Source of the DNA: Niallia endozanthoxylica
GTDB lineage: Bacteria > Bacillota > Bacilli > Bacillales > Cytobacillaceae
Assembly: GCF_008710145.1 (NCBI RefSeq)
Contig: NZ_VYKL01000004.1
Coordinates: 121,451 to 185,450, forward strand
Reading direction: 5' to 3'
Length of the DNA: 64,000 nt
The number at the start of each line of letters is the position of its first letter. The stretch's first letter is position 1. Of the stretch, positions 55,217-64,000 are shown piece by piece. A program made the position numbers and the translations under genes. A model generated the notes under the pieces. It searched no databases. It worked only from the letters and a program-made list of their open reading frames with translations, and was not told the DNA's origin.

Positions 55217-56182
55217 ATGATAAGTTTACGAAGGATTTATATCGTTGTTGCAGCCGTCCTTCTCATCATCATACTGGCTTTAGCTGCGTTTACCACGTGG
55301 TATACTGTTGATGAATCAGAGCAAGCGGTCATTCTAACGTTTGGCGATGCAAAGGAAGGTACGAGTGAGCCAGGACTACACTTTAAGCTGCCGTGGCCAA
55401 TTCAGCAGGTAGAAAAATTATCAAAGGAAACGTTTAGCCTGCAGTTCGGTTATCAGCAAGAAAAAGGCGAAGTTAAGGAGTTTCCGAAAGAAACGAAAAT
55501 GATTACCGGTGATGAAAACATCGTCTTGGCTGATTTGGTTGTTCAATGGAAGATTACGGAGCCTACAAAATATTTATACAACTCAGCAGATCCAAAGGAA
55601 ATTTTATATGATACTACATCTGCATCTCTTAGAAGTATCATCGGTAGTTCAAAAATTGATGATGCATTAACTTCAGGAAAAGCTGAAATTGAAGCGGACG
55701 TAAGGGACTTATTATCTACTTTAATAAAAAAATATGATATTGGAATCTCCATTTTGGCGGTAAAGCTGCAGGATGTAGAATTGCCTAATGACGAAGTACG
55801 TAAGGCATTTACGAATGTAACAGATGCCAGAGAAACGATGAACACAAAAATAAATGAAGCAAAAAAATATGAAAATAAGCGTTTGAATGAAGCAGAAGGT
55901 GAAAAAAAAGCGATTATTTTAAATGCTGAGGGTGATAAAGCAGAACGCATCGAGAAAGCGCGCGGGGATGTAGCTGTTTTTGATAAAATATATGAAGGCT
56001 ATCAAACAAACCCGGACATTACAAAGGAACGTCTAGTTTTGGAAACACTTGAACAGGTACTTCCTAATACGGAAGTATATATTATGAATGATGATGGCAA
56101 TACAATGAAGTACTTCCCGATTCGTCCGCTAGAACCAAAAGCAGAGGAAGAAACGAAGAAGGGAAGTGAAAGCAATGGCTGA
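55217..56182 (+). CDS. hflK: HflK, SPFH-domain membrane protein
   Basis: 321 aa. One N-terminal membrane helix (about 6-30), SPFH/band-7 domain (about 35-220), then an Ala/Glu/Lys-rich helical region (NTKINEAKKYENKRLNEAEG in two pieces). HflK and HflC form cage-like membrane assemblies that modulate FtsH in E. coli. ATG 55217 follows AAAGGGTG by 5 nt. Overlaps hflC by 8 nt. Likely controlled by the sigma-W promoter at 55155. Confidence 0.9.
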   Translation: MISLRRIYIVVAAVLLIIILALAAFTTWYTVDESEQAVILTFGDAKEGTSEPGLHFKLPWPIQQVEKLSKETFSLQFGYQQEKGEVKEFPKETKMITGDENIVLADLVVQWKITEPTKYLYNSADPKEILYDTTSASLRSIIGSSKIDDALTSGKAEIEADVRDLLSTLIKKYDIGISILAVKLQDVELPNDEVRKAFTNVTDARETMNTKINEAKKYENKRLNEAEGEKKAIILNAEGDKAERIEKARGDVAVFDKIYEGYQTNPDITKERLVLETLEQVLPNTEVYIMNDDGNTMKYFPIRPLEPKAEEETKKGSESNG

Positions 56183-57107
56183 TGAAAAAATTATAAATAT
56201 GAAAGAAAAAGGCGGAAGCTTTCAATGGAGGGGCTACACAAAAATAGGTATCTTTTTTGTTATCCTGATTGCACTTCTTGCGTTTATATTTGCGAATGTT
56301 TTTGTTGTAAAAGAAGGTGAATACAAAGTTGTCCGCCAATTCGGTGAAGTAGTGCGAATCATCGATAAACCCGGATTAAATTATAAAATACCTTTTATTC
56401 AAAGTGTTACCTCATTACCAAAGTATCAAATGATTTATGATGTTGAAGAAGCAGAGATTAATACAAAAGATAAGAAAAGAATCATCATTGATAATTATGC
56501 TGTCTGGAAAATTGTAAACCCAAAGCTTATGATTTCGAATGCTAGAACAACTGAGAATGCAGAAAGCAGAATGGAAGAGTTTATCTACTCGGTCGTTCGT
56601 GCAGAACTAGGGCAATTAAATTATGATGAAATCATTAATGATGAGAAATCATCAAGAGGCTCCCTAAACGATCGAATTACAGAAAAGGTAAATGAATTTT
56701 TGGGGAATGATAAATACGGCATTGTTGTGACCGATGTTCGTATGAAACGTACCGATTTACCTGAGGAGAATGAACAATCTGTTTATACACGGATGATTTC
56801 AGAACGAGAATCCAAAGCGCAGGAGTATTTGTCAATGGGTGATGCCGAAAAGAATACGATAACCGCGCAGACAGATAAAACCGTGCAGGAAATGCTAGCA
56901 ACGGCCAAGGCGGATGCAGAAACCATTAGAGGACAAGGAGAAGCAGAGGCAGCTTTAATCTATAATCAGTCCTATTCGAAGAATCCTGATTTTTATTCTC
57001 TATTCCGTACGCTAGAATCCTATAAAAAGACCATTAATGGTGAAACGGTTCTTGTATTACCGTCAGATTCTCCATATGCCCGTTTGTTAATGGGAGCTTC
57101 AGAATAA
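56175..57107 (+). CDS. hflC: HflC, SPFH-domain membrane protein
   Basis: 310 aa partner of HflK. Membrane helix at about 20-42, then SPFH domain beginning VFVVKEGEYKVVRQFGEVV and a helical tail with ITAQTDKTVQEMLATAKADA. The start ATG 56175 overlaps the hflK stop, AAGGGAAG lies 8 nt upstream, so translation is probably coupled. A long terminator follows the stop. Confidence 0.9.
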   Translation: MADEKIINMKEKGGSFQWRGYTKIGIFFVILIALLAFIFANVFVVKEGEYKVVRQFGEVVRIIDKPGLNYKIPFIQSVTSLPKYQMIYDVEEAEINTKDKKRIIIDNYAVWKIVNPKLMISNARTTENAESRMEEFIYSVVRAELGQLNYDEIINDEKSSRGSLNDRITEKVNEFLGNDKYGIVVTDVRMKRTDLPEENEQSVYTRMISERESKAQEYLSMGDAEKNTITAQTDKTVQEMLATAKADAETIRGQGEAEAALIYNQSYSKNPDFYSLFRTLESYKKTINGETVLVLPSDSPYARLLMGASE

Positions 57108-57130
57108 GTTGAAAAGTAAATAGTGAAGCG

Positions 57131-57198
57131 AATAGCCGTTATTTTCCTTTCCCTGATCAATCATGATAAACTAAGGAAAGAAATGACGGCTATTTTTT
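57131..57198 (+). terminator. hflKC terminator
   Basis: AATAGCCGT pairs with ACGGCTATTTTTT, extended inward by CCTTTCC / GGAAAG; a tall stem between hflC and polA. Confidence 0.82.
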
Positions 57199-57229
57199 CT
57201 GCCTATTTTTAATGAAAGGGAGTGTTTGA

Positions 57230-59863
57230 ATGACCAAAAAGCTTGTGCTAATTGATGGAAATAGTATTGCGTATCGTGCGTTTTTTGCTTTACCTCTTTT
57301 ACATAATGATAAGGGAATACATACAAATGCAATATATGGCTTTACGATGATGCTGATGAAAATTTTAGAGGAAGAAAAACCGACACATATACTGGTAGCA
57401 TTTGACGCAGGAAAAACAACGTTTCGTCATAAATCCTTCAGTGAATACAAGGGCGGCAGGCAAAAGACTCCGCCTGAGTTATCAGAACAGTTTCCATTCA
57501 TTCGCGAGTTGTTGGATGCCTATCAAATTTCAAGATATGAGCTCGAAAACTATGAGGCTGATGATATTATTGGGACATTGACTTTACAGGCTGAAAAAGA
57601 GGGCTATCAGATAAAGGTTATATCTGGTGACAAGGATTTAACACAATTAAGCTCACCGCAAACAACTGTAGGAATCACCAAAAAGGGAATAACCGATATT
57701 GAAGAATATACACCTGAACATATTATGGGAAAATACGGTTTATCTCCTGAACAAATTATTGATATGAAGGGTCTAATGGGAGATGCCTCCGATAATATCC
57801 CGGGTGTTCCTGGTGTAGGAGAAAAAACGGCTATCAAGCTTTTGAAAGAGTTTCAAACACTAGAGGATTTATTATCCTCCGTTGATAAAGTCAGTGGCAA
57901 TAAATTAAAGGAAAAACTGGAAACTTATAAGGAACAGGCATTATTAAGTAAAGAGCTTGCCACAATCATGCGTGAAGCGCCAATTGAAGTTCAATTAAAT
58001 GAAATTGAATATGAGGGATTTGAAAAGGAAAAGCTTAGTAGTCTATTTAAGGAACTTGGTTTTCAGTCGTTATTGGACAAGTTTGGGGAAGAACTTGCCG
58101 ATACGGATACAGCGGAATTAGAAGATATTGAATTTGAAATCGTTACGGAAATAAATGACGATTTGTTTACTGATTATAGTACTTTTTATGTTGAAGTTCT
58201 TGAAGATAATTACCATTATGGGGAGATTATTGGTTTTTCATTAGTGAATGAAAAAGGCCATTTTTTTATCCCGACACGTATTGCATTTGAATCTTCTGCT
58301 TTTAAAGCTTGGGCAGAGGATGAAGAAAAAAAGAAAACGGTTTATGATGTGAAACGGTCTGAGGTTTCATTACGCCATCATGGCATTCATTTAAATGGTG
58401 TAACCTTTGATTTATTAATTGCTGCCTACCTTGCTAATCCTTCGGAGACGATTACAGATATTGCCTCTGTAGCAAACAGATATGGGTTTTCTAGTATCCA
58501 ATCAGATGAAGTGTTTTATGGAAAAGGGACAAAACGAAGAATCCCAGAGGAAAAAGAGCTTGCAGAGCATCTTGTCCGCAAGGCGCTGGCTCTATATGAT
58601 CTTGAAGAAAAGCTTGAGGGCGAATTGAGAGAAAATCAGCAGCTTGAATTGTATCATGACTTGGAAATGCCGCTCGCTTTTATTCTTGCTGATATGGAAT
58701 CTCAAGGGATTAAGGTGGACCGTGACCGTTTAAGCGGTATGGGGGAAGAGTTGAAGTCAAGGTTAAATACTCTTGAGGAATTGATTTATTCTTTAGCGGG
58801 TGAAGCATTTAATATTAATTCCCCGAAGCAGCTGGGAGTTATTTTATTTGAGAAGCTTGGGCTGCCTGCTATTAAGAAAACCAAAACGGGTTATTCCACT
58901 TCTGCAGATGTATTAGAAAAATTAGAGGATGATCATGAAATTATCAGGCAGATTCTACTTTTCCGTCAGCTGGGAAAATTGCAATCAACCTATATAGAAG
59001 GACTGTTAAAAGTCATCAATCCGAAAAATGAAAAGGTTCATACCATATATAACCAGACCTTAACTCAAACAGGAAGGTTAAGCTCGACGGACCCGAATCT
59101 CCAGAATATCCCGATTCGTTTAGAAGAAGGTCGTAAAATTCGTCAAGCATTTGTACCTTCTGAAGAGGGATGGGTGATTTTTGCGGCCGATTATTCTCAA
59201 ATCGAATTACGAGTACTTGCGCATATTGCAGGAGATGAAAAGCTGATCGAAGCTTTTAAAGAGGGGATGGATATTCATACAAAAACAGCGATGGAAGTAT
59301 TTCATGTGAAGGCTGATGAGGTTACTGATCATATGCGCAGACATGCAAAAGCAGTTAACTTTGGAATCGTCTATGGAATAAGCGATTACGGATTAAGCCA
59401 AAGCCTTAAAATTACTCGTAAAGAAGCAGGTCATTTTATCAACCGTTATTTAGAGAGCTATCCTGGGGTAAAAGAATATATGGATGAGATTGTTAAGGAT
59501 GCCAAGCAAAAGGGATATGTATCAACGCTGATGCATAGACGCAGATATCTTCCAGAAATTACAAGCCGTAACTTTAATTTGCGCAGCTTTGCTGAGCGGA
59601 CAGCTATGAATACGCCTATCCAAGGAAGTGCAGCAGATATTATTAAAAAGGCAATGCTGGATATGGCCGAGCGATTAAAAGAAGAAGGCTTAAAAACTCG
59701 TTTATTATTGCAGGTACACGATGAATTAATATTTGAGGCGCCAGAAGATGAGATTGAGAAGCTAAAGGTAATGGTTCCGGAAGTCATGGAACATGCAATT
59801 GAATTAAATGTACCGTTAAAAGTAGATTACGCATATGGCCCGACCTGGTTTGATGCTAAATAG
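57230..59863 (+). CDS. polA: DNA polymerase I
   Basis: 877 aa repair and Okazaki-processing polymerase. 5'-3' exonuclease (1-290) with LIDGNSIAYRAFFALP and acidic metal residues; middle domain (300-470) without the DEDD residues of a 3'-5' exonuclease, so proofreading is probably absent, as in other Bacillus PolI; polymerase (470-877) with FAADYSQIELRVLAHI, RRHAKAVNFGIVYG and QVHDELIFEAP. SD AAGGGAG. First of polA-mutM-ytaF-coaE. Confidence 0.95.
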   Translation: MTKKLVLIDGNSIAYRAFFALPLLHNDKGIHTNAIYGFTMMLMKILEEEKPTHILVAFDAGKTTFRHKSFSEYKGGRQKTPPELSEQFPFIRELLDAYQISRYELENYEADDIIGTLTLQAEKEGYQIKVISGDKDLTQLSSPQTTVGITKKGITDIEEYTPEHIMGKYGLSPEQIIDMKGLMGDASDNIPGVPGVGEKTAIKLLKEFQTLEDLLSSVDKVSGNKLKEKLETYKEQALLSKELATIMREAPIEVQLNEIEYEGFEKEKLSSLFKELGFQSLLDKFGEELADTDTAELEDIEFEIVTEINDDLFTDYSTFYVEVLEDNYHYGEIIGFSLVNEKGHFFIPTRIAFESSAFKAWAEDEEKKKTVYDVKRSEVSLRHHGIHLNGVTFDLLIAAYLANPSETITDIASVANRYGFSSIQSDEVFYGKGTKRRIPEEKELAEHLVRKALALYDLEEKLEGELRENQQLELYHDLEMPLAFILADMESQGIKVDRDRLSGMGEELKSRLNTLEELIYSLAGEAFNINSPKQLGVILFEKLGLPAIKKTKTGYSTSADVLEKLEDDHEIIRQILLFRQLGKLQSTYIEGLLKVINPKNEKVHTIYNQTLTQTGRLSSTDPNLQNIPIRLEEGRKIRQAFVPSEEGWVIFAADYSQIELRVLAHIAGDEKLIEAFKEGMDIHTKTAMEVFHVKADEVTDHMRRHAKAVNFGIVYGISDYGLSQSLKITRKEAGHFINRYLESYPGVKEYMDEIVKDAKQKGYVSTLMHRRRYLPEITSRNFNLRSFAERTAMNTPIQGSAADIIKKAMLDMAERLKEEGLKTRLLLQVHDELIFEAPEDEIEKLKVMVPEVMEHAIELNVPLKVDYAYGPTWFDAK

Positions 59864-59877
59864 AAAAGGCCGGCTTT

Positions 59878-59912
59878 AGACCTTGAGCTAGCTAGGCAAC
59901 GGGACTGGACAC
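59878..59912. repeat. Relic of the Bacillaceae structured repeat
   Basis: Degenerate CTTGAGCTAGCTAGGCAACG followed by GGACTGGACA, resembling the inverted start of the block at 33768. No compact fold remains. Confidence 0.35.
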
Positions 59913-59938
59913 AAACAGTTTAGTGAGGAGGGAAGAGC

Positions 59939-60763
59939 ATGCCAGAACTTCCTGAGGTAGAGACAATCAGGAGAACATTGTTGCAACTCATTATGGGCAA
60001 GAAAATTCAAGCCGTATCCGTTTATTGGCCCAAAATCATTAAACAGCCGGATGAAGTTGAGCAGTTTTCAGATGCATTAATAGGACAAACCATCCAGGAT
60101 ATAGGCAGACGTGGTAAATTCCTTGTTTTTTATACTGATATTTACGCGCTTGTGTCACATTTAAGAATGGAAGGCAGATATACTCTTGCCCAATCAGAGG
60201 AGGCTGTTGATAAACACACGCATGTAATCTTTCATTTTATAGATGGAACTGAACTTCGTTACCGTGATGTTCGGAAGTTTGGTACAATGCATCTTTTTCG
60301 AAAAGGAGAAGAGTTTCTCTCACTGCCATTATCTCAGCTCGGCCCTGAGCCGCTCGAAGATACATTTGACTTAATAGAGTTTAAAAACAAGCTAGCAAGT
60401 AAAAAAAGAAACATCAAATCTGTTCTGCTTGATCAAACGGTTTTAGTCGGACTTGGGAACATATATGTAGATGAAGCGTTGTTTAAAGCTCGCATTCATC
60501 CGGAAAGAATGGCGCAGTCTCTTTCAGACGAAGAGACGAACGTTCTTTATCGCAGCATTATTGAAACATTATCAGAGGCTGTGAAAAAAGGCGGCAGTAC
60601 AGTTCGTACTTATGTCAATTCGCAAGGTGAAATGGGCATGTTTCAATTGGAACACAATGTGTACGGCCGTAAAGGCGAAGATTGTAAAGTTTGTGGATCA
60701 GAACTGATAAAAACAGTAGTCGGGGGCAGAGGAACTGTTTTTTGTCCATCCTGTCAAAACTAA
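59939..60763 (+). CDS. mutM: Formamidopyrimidine-DNA glycosylase
   Basis: Excises 8-oxoguanine and formamidopyrimidines. 274 aa. After Met removal the catalytic PELPEVE begins the protein; RRGKFLVF holds the conserved Lys, LGNIYVDEALF is the helix-two-turn-helix, and a zinc finger CKVC...CPSCQ closes the protein. SD GGAGGG. Gap to polA contains a repeat relic. Confidence 0.95.
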   Translation: MPELPEVETIRRTLLQLIMGKKIQAVSVYWPKIIKQPDEVEQFSDALIGQTIQDIGRRGKFLVFYTDIYALVSHLRMEGRYTLAQSEEAVDKHTHVIFHFIDGTELRYRDVRKFGTMHLFRKGEEFLSLPLSQLGPEPLEDTFDLIEFKNKLASKKRNIKSVLLDQTVLVGLGNIYVDEALFKARIHPERMAQSLSDEETNVLYRSIIETLSEAVKKGGSTVRTYVNSQGEMGMFQLEHNVYGRKGEDCKVCGSELIKTVVGGRGTVFCPSCQN

Positions 60764-60796
60764 TAGCGTAGAGAATTTTCCTAGACGTAACCTAAA

Positions 60797-60823
60797 ACCT
60801 CGAGCGGCTAGGCGTCAGAGCTA
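60797..60823. repeat. Relic of the Bacillaceae structured repeat
   Basis: ACCTCGAGCGGCTAGGCGTC, then AGAGCTAGA, recalling the CCCCTCGA...GCTAG core of the repeat family. Confidence 0.35.
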
Positions 60824-60933
60824 GATAAAAAATGCTAAGAGTAGATGCATGATTTATATTTTTTCTTTTTAACATTGGAAATGCTCCTTTCATAGACTAT
60901 CATAGTTGTTTATGCAGGAAGGAGCTTAATCCA

Positions 60934-61575
60934 ATGGTACACACACTCTCGCTTGTATTGTTAGCATTAGCTGTAAGTTTAGATAGCTTTAGTGTTGGTT
61001 TCACATATGGGCTGAGGAAAATGCGAATTCCCTTTAAGTCGATTGTCATTATTGCATGCTGCTCGGCAATGACCTTGATGCTTGCTATGCTGATGGGACA
61101 TCTTCTGGAGCAATTTATGTCACCTGCAGTTGCGGAAAAAATGGGTGGAATCATATTAATTGCTCTAGGCGCCTGGGTTATTTATCAGTTTTTTCGGCCA
61201 GAGAAAGAAAAGGATGTCTTGCCTCATGAAAAAGTAATTATTAATTTTGAAATTAAGTCGCTTGGAATTGTAATCAATATTCTAAGAAAGCCAATGGTTG
61301 CAGATTTTGATAAATCAGGAACGATAACAGGGGTTGAAGCCTTTATGCTCGGACTTGCACTTTCACTTGATGCATTTGGAGCAGGTATAGGAGCTGTTAT
61401 GCTGGGGTTTTCACCGGTCTATTTAGCCCTTGCTGTTGCAGTATTGAGCTCAGGTCTGGTTTTCTTCGGGATGAAGCTAGGAACAAACTTGACCCAAAAT
61501 GTCTGGCTGCAAAAGTTCTCTTTTATCCCTGGTATCGTCTTAATTATCATTGGGTTATTGAAAATTCAGATCTAA
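60934..61575 (+). CDS. ytaF: YtaF, sporulation membrane protein (MntP-like)
   Basis: 213 aa with six membrane segments. Two halves start with LALAVSLDSFSVGFTYGLRK and LALSLDAFGAGIG, the repeated SLD motif of the MntP/YtaF family, often linked to Mn or other cation movement. B. subtilis ytaF is a sporulation gene; direct function is unproven. SD AAGGAG 9 nt before ATG. 6-18 nt from coaE. Confidence 0.85.
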   Translation: MVHTLSLVLLALAVSLDSFSVGFTYGLRKMRIPFKSIVIIACCSAMTLMLAMLMGHLLEQFMSPAVAEKMGGIILIALGAWVIYQFFRPEKEKDVLPHEKVIINFEIKSLGIVINILRKPMVADFDKSGTITGVEAFMLGLALSLDAFGAGIGAVMLGFSPVYLALAVAVLSSGLVFFGMKLGTNLTQNVWLQKFSFIPGIVLIIIGLLKIQI

Positions 61576-61593
61576 CAGGGGATGTATATAGTT

Positions 61594-62202
61594 ATGGCAA
61601 TGATTATCGGACTTACCGGCGGTATTGCAAGCGGTAAAAGTACTGTTTCAGAGATTATTAAGAATTTGGACATAACGGTTATTGATGCTGATATTGAAGC
61701 GAGATTGGCTGTTGGAAAAGGAGAGGAAGCTTATCAAAAAATCATCAATCATTTTGGTCAATCCATCCTTTTGAACGACGGAACTATTAACCGCGCCAAA
61801 TTAGGTGAAATCATTTTTAATAATGAACAGGAACGTAACGTATTAAACGGAATTGTTCATCCAGCCGTTAGAAGTAGAATGGCTGCGAAGCAAGAGGAAG
61901 CCATCAACAAAGGAGAGTCATTGATTGTTAAGGATATTCCTCTTCTGTTCGAAAGTAAGTTAACGAACACGGTTGATCGGATATTACTCGTTTATGTAGA
62001 TGAAGAAATTCAATTACAGCGTCTGATGAATAGGAATCAATATACAAGGGAAGAAGCATTGGCAAGAATTCAATCGCAAATGCCTCTAAAAGAAAAGAAA
62101 GAACTAGCAGATGCAGTTATCGACAATAATGGATCTATTGAACAAACAGAACGGCAATTATTCAACATACTTAAGGAATGGGGATTAAAAAAAGAGGTAT
62201 AG
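61594..62202 (+). CDS. coaE: Dephospho-CoA kinase
   Basis: Last step of CoA synthesis. 202 aa. P-loop GLTGGIASGKST at the start, IDADIEARLAV, DIPLLFESKLT and VIDNNGS near the C-terminus fit the family. The start is uncertain: ATG 61594 fits the B. subtilis N-terminus, while ATG 61582 would add MYIV with poor spacing. Ends just before the TnpB element. Confidence 0.93.
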   Translation: MAMIIGLTGGIASGKSTVSEIIKNLDITVIDADIEARLAVGKGEEAYQKIINHFGQSILLNDGTINRAKLGEIIFNNEQERNVLNGIVHPAVRSRMAAKQEEAINKGESLIVKDIPLLFESKLTNTVDRILLVYVDEEIQLQRLMNRNQYTREEALARIQSQMPLKEKKELADAVIDNNGSIEQTERQLFNILKEWGLKKEV

Positions 62203-62253
62203 CCTGGTCTCAAAAATCTATATAAATCTATGCATTGACACAGAGATATCAAG

Positions 62254-62453
62254 GTTTTTGAGTCATTCGCTCCTCACCTTTCAGCAAGGTCTTGGTTGAG
62301 CCAGTGAACGAGCTGAACAAAACGATTACTCTTTTGCCATCAATCGTTCTTCCCACAACCGTAAAGAAAAAGGAATACTTTCAGGGTCTGCTCTACCCCC
62401 TTTCAGTAAAGTACAGTTGTCATCTACACTTGTGATAAGGCAGACCCTTTTCC
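62254..62453 (-). ncRNA. Putative reRNA/right-end region of the TnpB element
   Basis: On the minus strand, downstream of tnpB: a strong stem GGGTCTGC / GCAGACCC (62384-62391 with 62440-62447), then a GC-richer structured tail with GCTGAAAGGTGAGGAGCG and an end near TGACTCAAAAA (62255-62265). TnpB reRNAs lie at this place, with the scaffold ending at the element's right end. The neighbouring bases towards coaE would be the guide, beginning about CCTTGATATC. The boundary is inferred, not proven. Confidence 0.5.
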
Positions 62454-63896
62454 TTACGCCATCTTCTTTTCTATTCGTTCTTCCAATATCTTTTTTACTT
62501 CTTTATAGGATGTATATTGTTTGATTTCCTTATCGTCTTTTCTTTGTTTAATGTTGTGACTGGCATTGATGTCGGCATGCATGTTCCCACAATTTTTACA
62601 TTTGAATATATCGCCCTGTCTATTCCCAAATTCCCCGCACTTATGGCAAGTTTGTGATGTGTAAGCTGCATTCACGAGTTGGTATTCAACATGCCAAACA
62701 TTACATTTAAACTCTATCCGTTTTCTTACATATCCTTTGATCCAACGTGATAATTTTCTTTTTACACTTTTAGGAAACTTATCGTTCCAACTAACAAAAG
62801 AAAGATCTTCCGAAATAACCATACTCGGTCTTTCGATTAAGAAAAATTGATTTAAAGAGAAGTTGATAACGCTTTTGACGGTCATGTCATGCTTTAGCTT
62901 TTGATGATGATATTTTTTCTTGCCAAAGTTATTTTTCCAAATATTTTGCGCCTTTTCCACCTGACCTTCTGCTTCATATTTCTTAGCCAATGCCCAATAT
63001 TGGTTACGGACTGCGTTTTTTTTATTTAATCTTTCGGTTTCGTTATTGAGTAATTCGTTCAATTTCTCCCCATACAAATGACCGGATGAAGCAGCGAGGA
63101 GGTTTTTGTGACCTTTATCAATCCCAATTTCATTTTTTTCGTTCCAAATGGTTTTTTGTTTTGTTTTTACGAGATGATGTAATTCAATGGAGTGATCTTT
63201 CATGATGATTCGGATGTTTCCACCGTATTTGTTTGGTTCTGTTAAAGAAATTTTAATCCTTTTTCTTGGCTTCAAAGAGGCCATTTCAATAAAGAACGAA
63301 TTGCCTTCCACGATATACTTGTACATGGGTGCATCAATTATAAATACCGTCTCTTTATGAGAATAAGGGATAGAACCTTTATATTTTCGGATATACCTTC
63401 TGAGTAAGTTATGAATATATGTCTCTCTTATCTCTAAACGGCTTATTTTTTTAGGTTTTTTAAAGGTTTCCCTAACCAAAATGGCGTGCAAGAGTTCGTC
63501 AGCCTTTAATAGATAGTACATGTAATTCTTTTCGTCTTCCGTTACGTTCGGGTTCTTTCTCAAAGCTTTTCTTACCGCATTTTTAGTGTTTGACCATAAG
63601 GAATGGATGTTTGAAATGGCTTCATCTAAAGCGAGTTTCCAGTATCTAGCGGGAAGTTTCCATTGTTCAGCAAATGTGGTTTTCACCCAAACATCTCGAA
63701 TCAATTTTTTGTGATTCTTTAAGATCAATAGACTATGTATACCTGAATAGCGAGAATAAACATAGTTTTTCACGTCTTTATATCGCTTGGCGATTAATTT
63801 CATTTCTTCAAAATCTTTCGTATTTATAGGAAAACTATGTTGCTTCACTGTTCTTGGGACTCTTTTTATGACAATCGTTTTTTGCCTATTTGTCAT
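62454..63896 (-). CDS. tnpB: TnpB-family RNA-guided nuclease (IS200/IS605 OrfB)
   Basis: 480 aa. N-terminal helical/WED part (1-200), RuvC-like nuclease with EIGIDKGHKNLLA (first Asp), VISEDLSFVSW (Glu), a zinc ribbon CHKC...CKNC and NMHADINASHNIKQ (last Asp), all intact. TnpB cuts DNA guided by an RNA from the element's 3' end. The ATG at 63896 is 8 nt after GAGGGGG; the GTG at 63905 is inside that site. No TnpA transposase is visible, so the element is solitary (IS1341-like) or TnpA lies outside. The left end may be near 63938-64000 (CCAC AAA GTGG stem at 63969-63979). Confidence 0.92.
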   Translation of the reverse strand: MTNRQKTIVIKRVPRTVKQHSFPINTKDFEEMKLIAKRYKDVKNYVYSRYSGIHSLLILKNHKKLIRDVWVKTTFAEQWKLPARYWKLALDEAISNIHSLWSNTKNAVRKALRKNPNVTEDEKNYMYYLLKADELLHAILVRETFKKPKKISRLEIRETYIHNLLRRYIRKYKGSIPYSHKETVFIIDAPMYKYIVEGNSFFIEMASLKPRKRIKISLTEPNKYGGNIRIIMKDHSIELHHLVKTKQKTIWNEKNEIGIDKGHKNLLAASSGHLYGEKLNELLNNETERLNKKNAVRNQYWALAKKYEAEGQVEKAQNIWKNNFGKKKYHHQKLKHDMTVKSVINFSLNQFFLIERPSMVISEDLSFVSWNDKFPKSVKRKLSRWIKGYVRKRIEFKCNVWHVEYQLVNAAYTSQTCHKCGEFGNRQGDIFKCKNCGNMHADINASHNIKQRKDDKEIKQYTSYKEVKKILEERIEKKMA

Positions 63897-64000
63897 TTCA
63901 AACACCCCCTCGCTTTAATGAAAAAGAACATTTGTTCCTATTTATATTATAAAGTAGGACTTACCCACTTTGTGGAATCATATTCCCATTCCGATTATAA

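Overview
The window is a stretch of a low-GC Gram-positive chromosome of the family Bacillaceae (Bacillus sensu lato). Evidence: strong Shine-Dalgarno sites with many TTG/GTG starts, sporulation genes (ytrH, ytrI, ytvI, ytaF, a Spo0E-type phosphatase), the coproporphyrin-type haem genes hemEHY with hmoB and yhfH/yhfI, and the Bacillus block ytkL-ytoI-ytpI-nrnA-ytrIH-dnaE-ytsJ-accDA-pfkA-pyk-fxsA-ytvI-ytwI-citZ-icd-mdh-phoPR-polA-mutM-ytaF-coaE. The species cannot be named from this.

Bases 1 to about 23,250 are an accessory catabolic island. A plus-strand block (1-14,084) holds two copies of a [family III CoA-transferase + HMG-CoA-lyase-like] pair, an acyl-CoA dehydrogenase, an enoyl-CoA hydratase, an MmgE/PrpD protein, an aconitase paralogue and a gentisate branch (FAD monooxygenase, gentisate 1,2-dioxygenase, fumarylacetoacetase-family hydrolase). 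A Spo0E-like phosphatase sits inside it. A minus-strand block (14,193-18,547) encodes an AbrB-family membrane protein and a meta-cleavage trio: group D flavin monooxygenase, extradiol dioxygenase and C-C hydrolase. A V4R/PucR-type regulator, an MFS transporter and a one-domain RibF-like FAD synthetase complete the island. The ring-cleavage chemistry is readable; the substrate of the CoA-dependent branch is not.

Bases 23,420-29,740 are the haem region: hmoB, hemE, hemH, hemY, a tandem-duplicated yhfH that also copied the hemY terminator, and yhfI. At about 29,740 the order jumps to the ytkL-to-coaE block, a gene order found far from hemEHY in B. subtilis. That block covers replication and repair (dnaE, polA, mutM), fatty-acid initiation (accDA), lower glycolysis (pfkA, pyk), TCA enzymes (citZ-icd-mdh), phosphate sensing (phoPR) and an hflKC pair. 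A solitary TnpB with its putative right end/reRNA region closes the window after coaE.

Most notable non-coding signals: (i) four copies of a roughly 145-200 bp element folding as a closed terminal stem with three hairpin arms, with paired changes between copies and an end resembling the tnpB right end; (ii) a four-repeat Pho box with exact 11-bp spacing after phoR, placed to drive a transcript of about 75 nt ending at the next terminator; (iii) a perfect sigma-W promoter match in front of hflKC; (iv) a FadR-type operator at the start of the malic enzyme-gntR unit. Starts were chosen by Shine-Dalgarno spacing and remembered family lengths; no database search was run.
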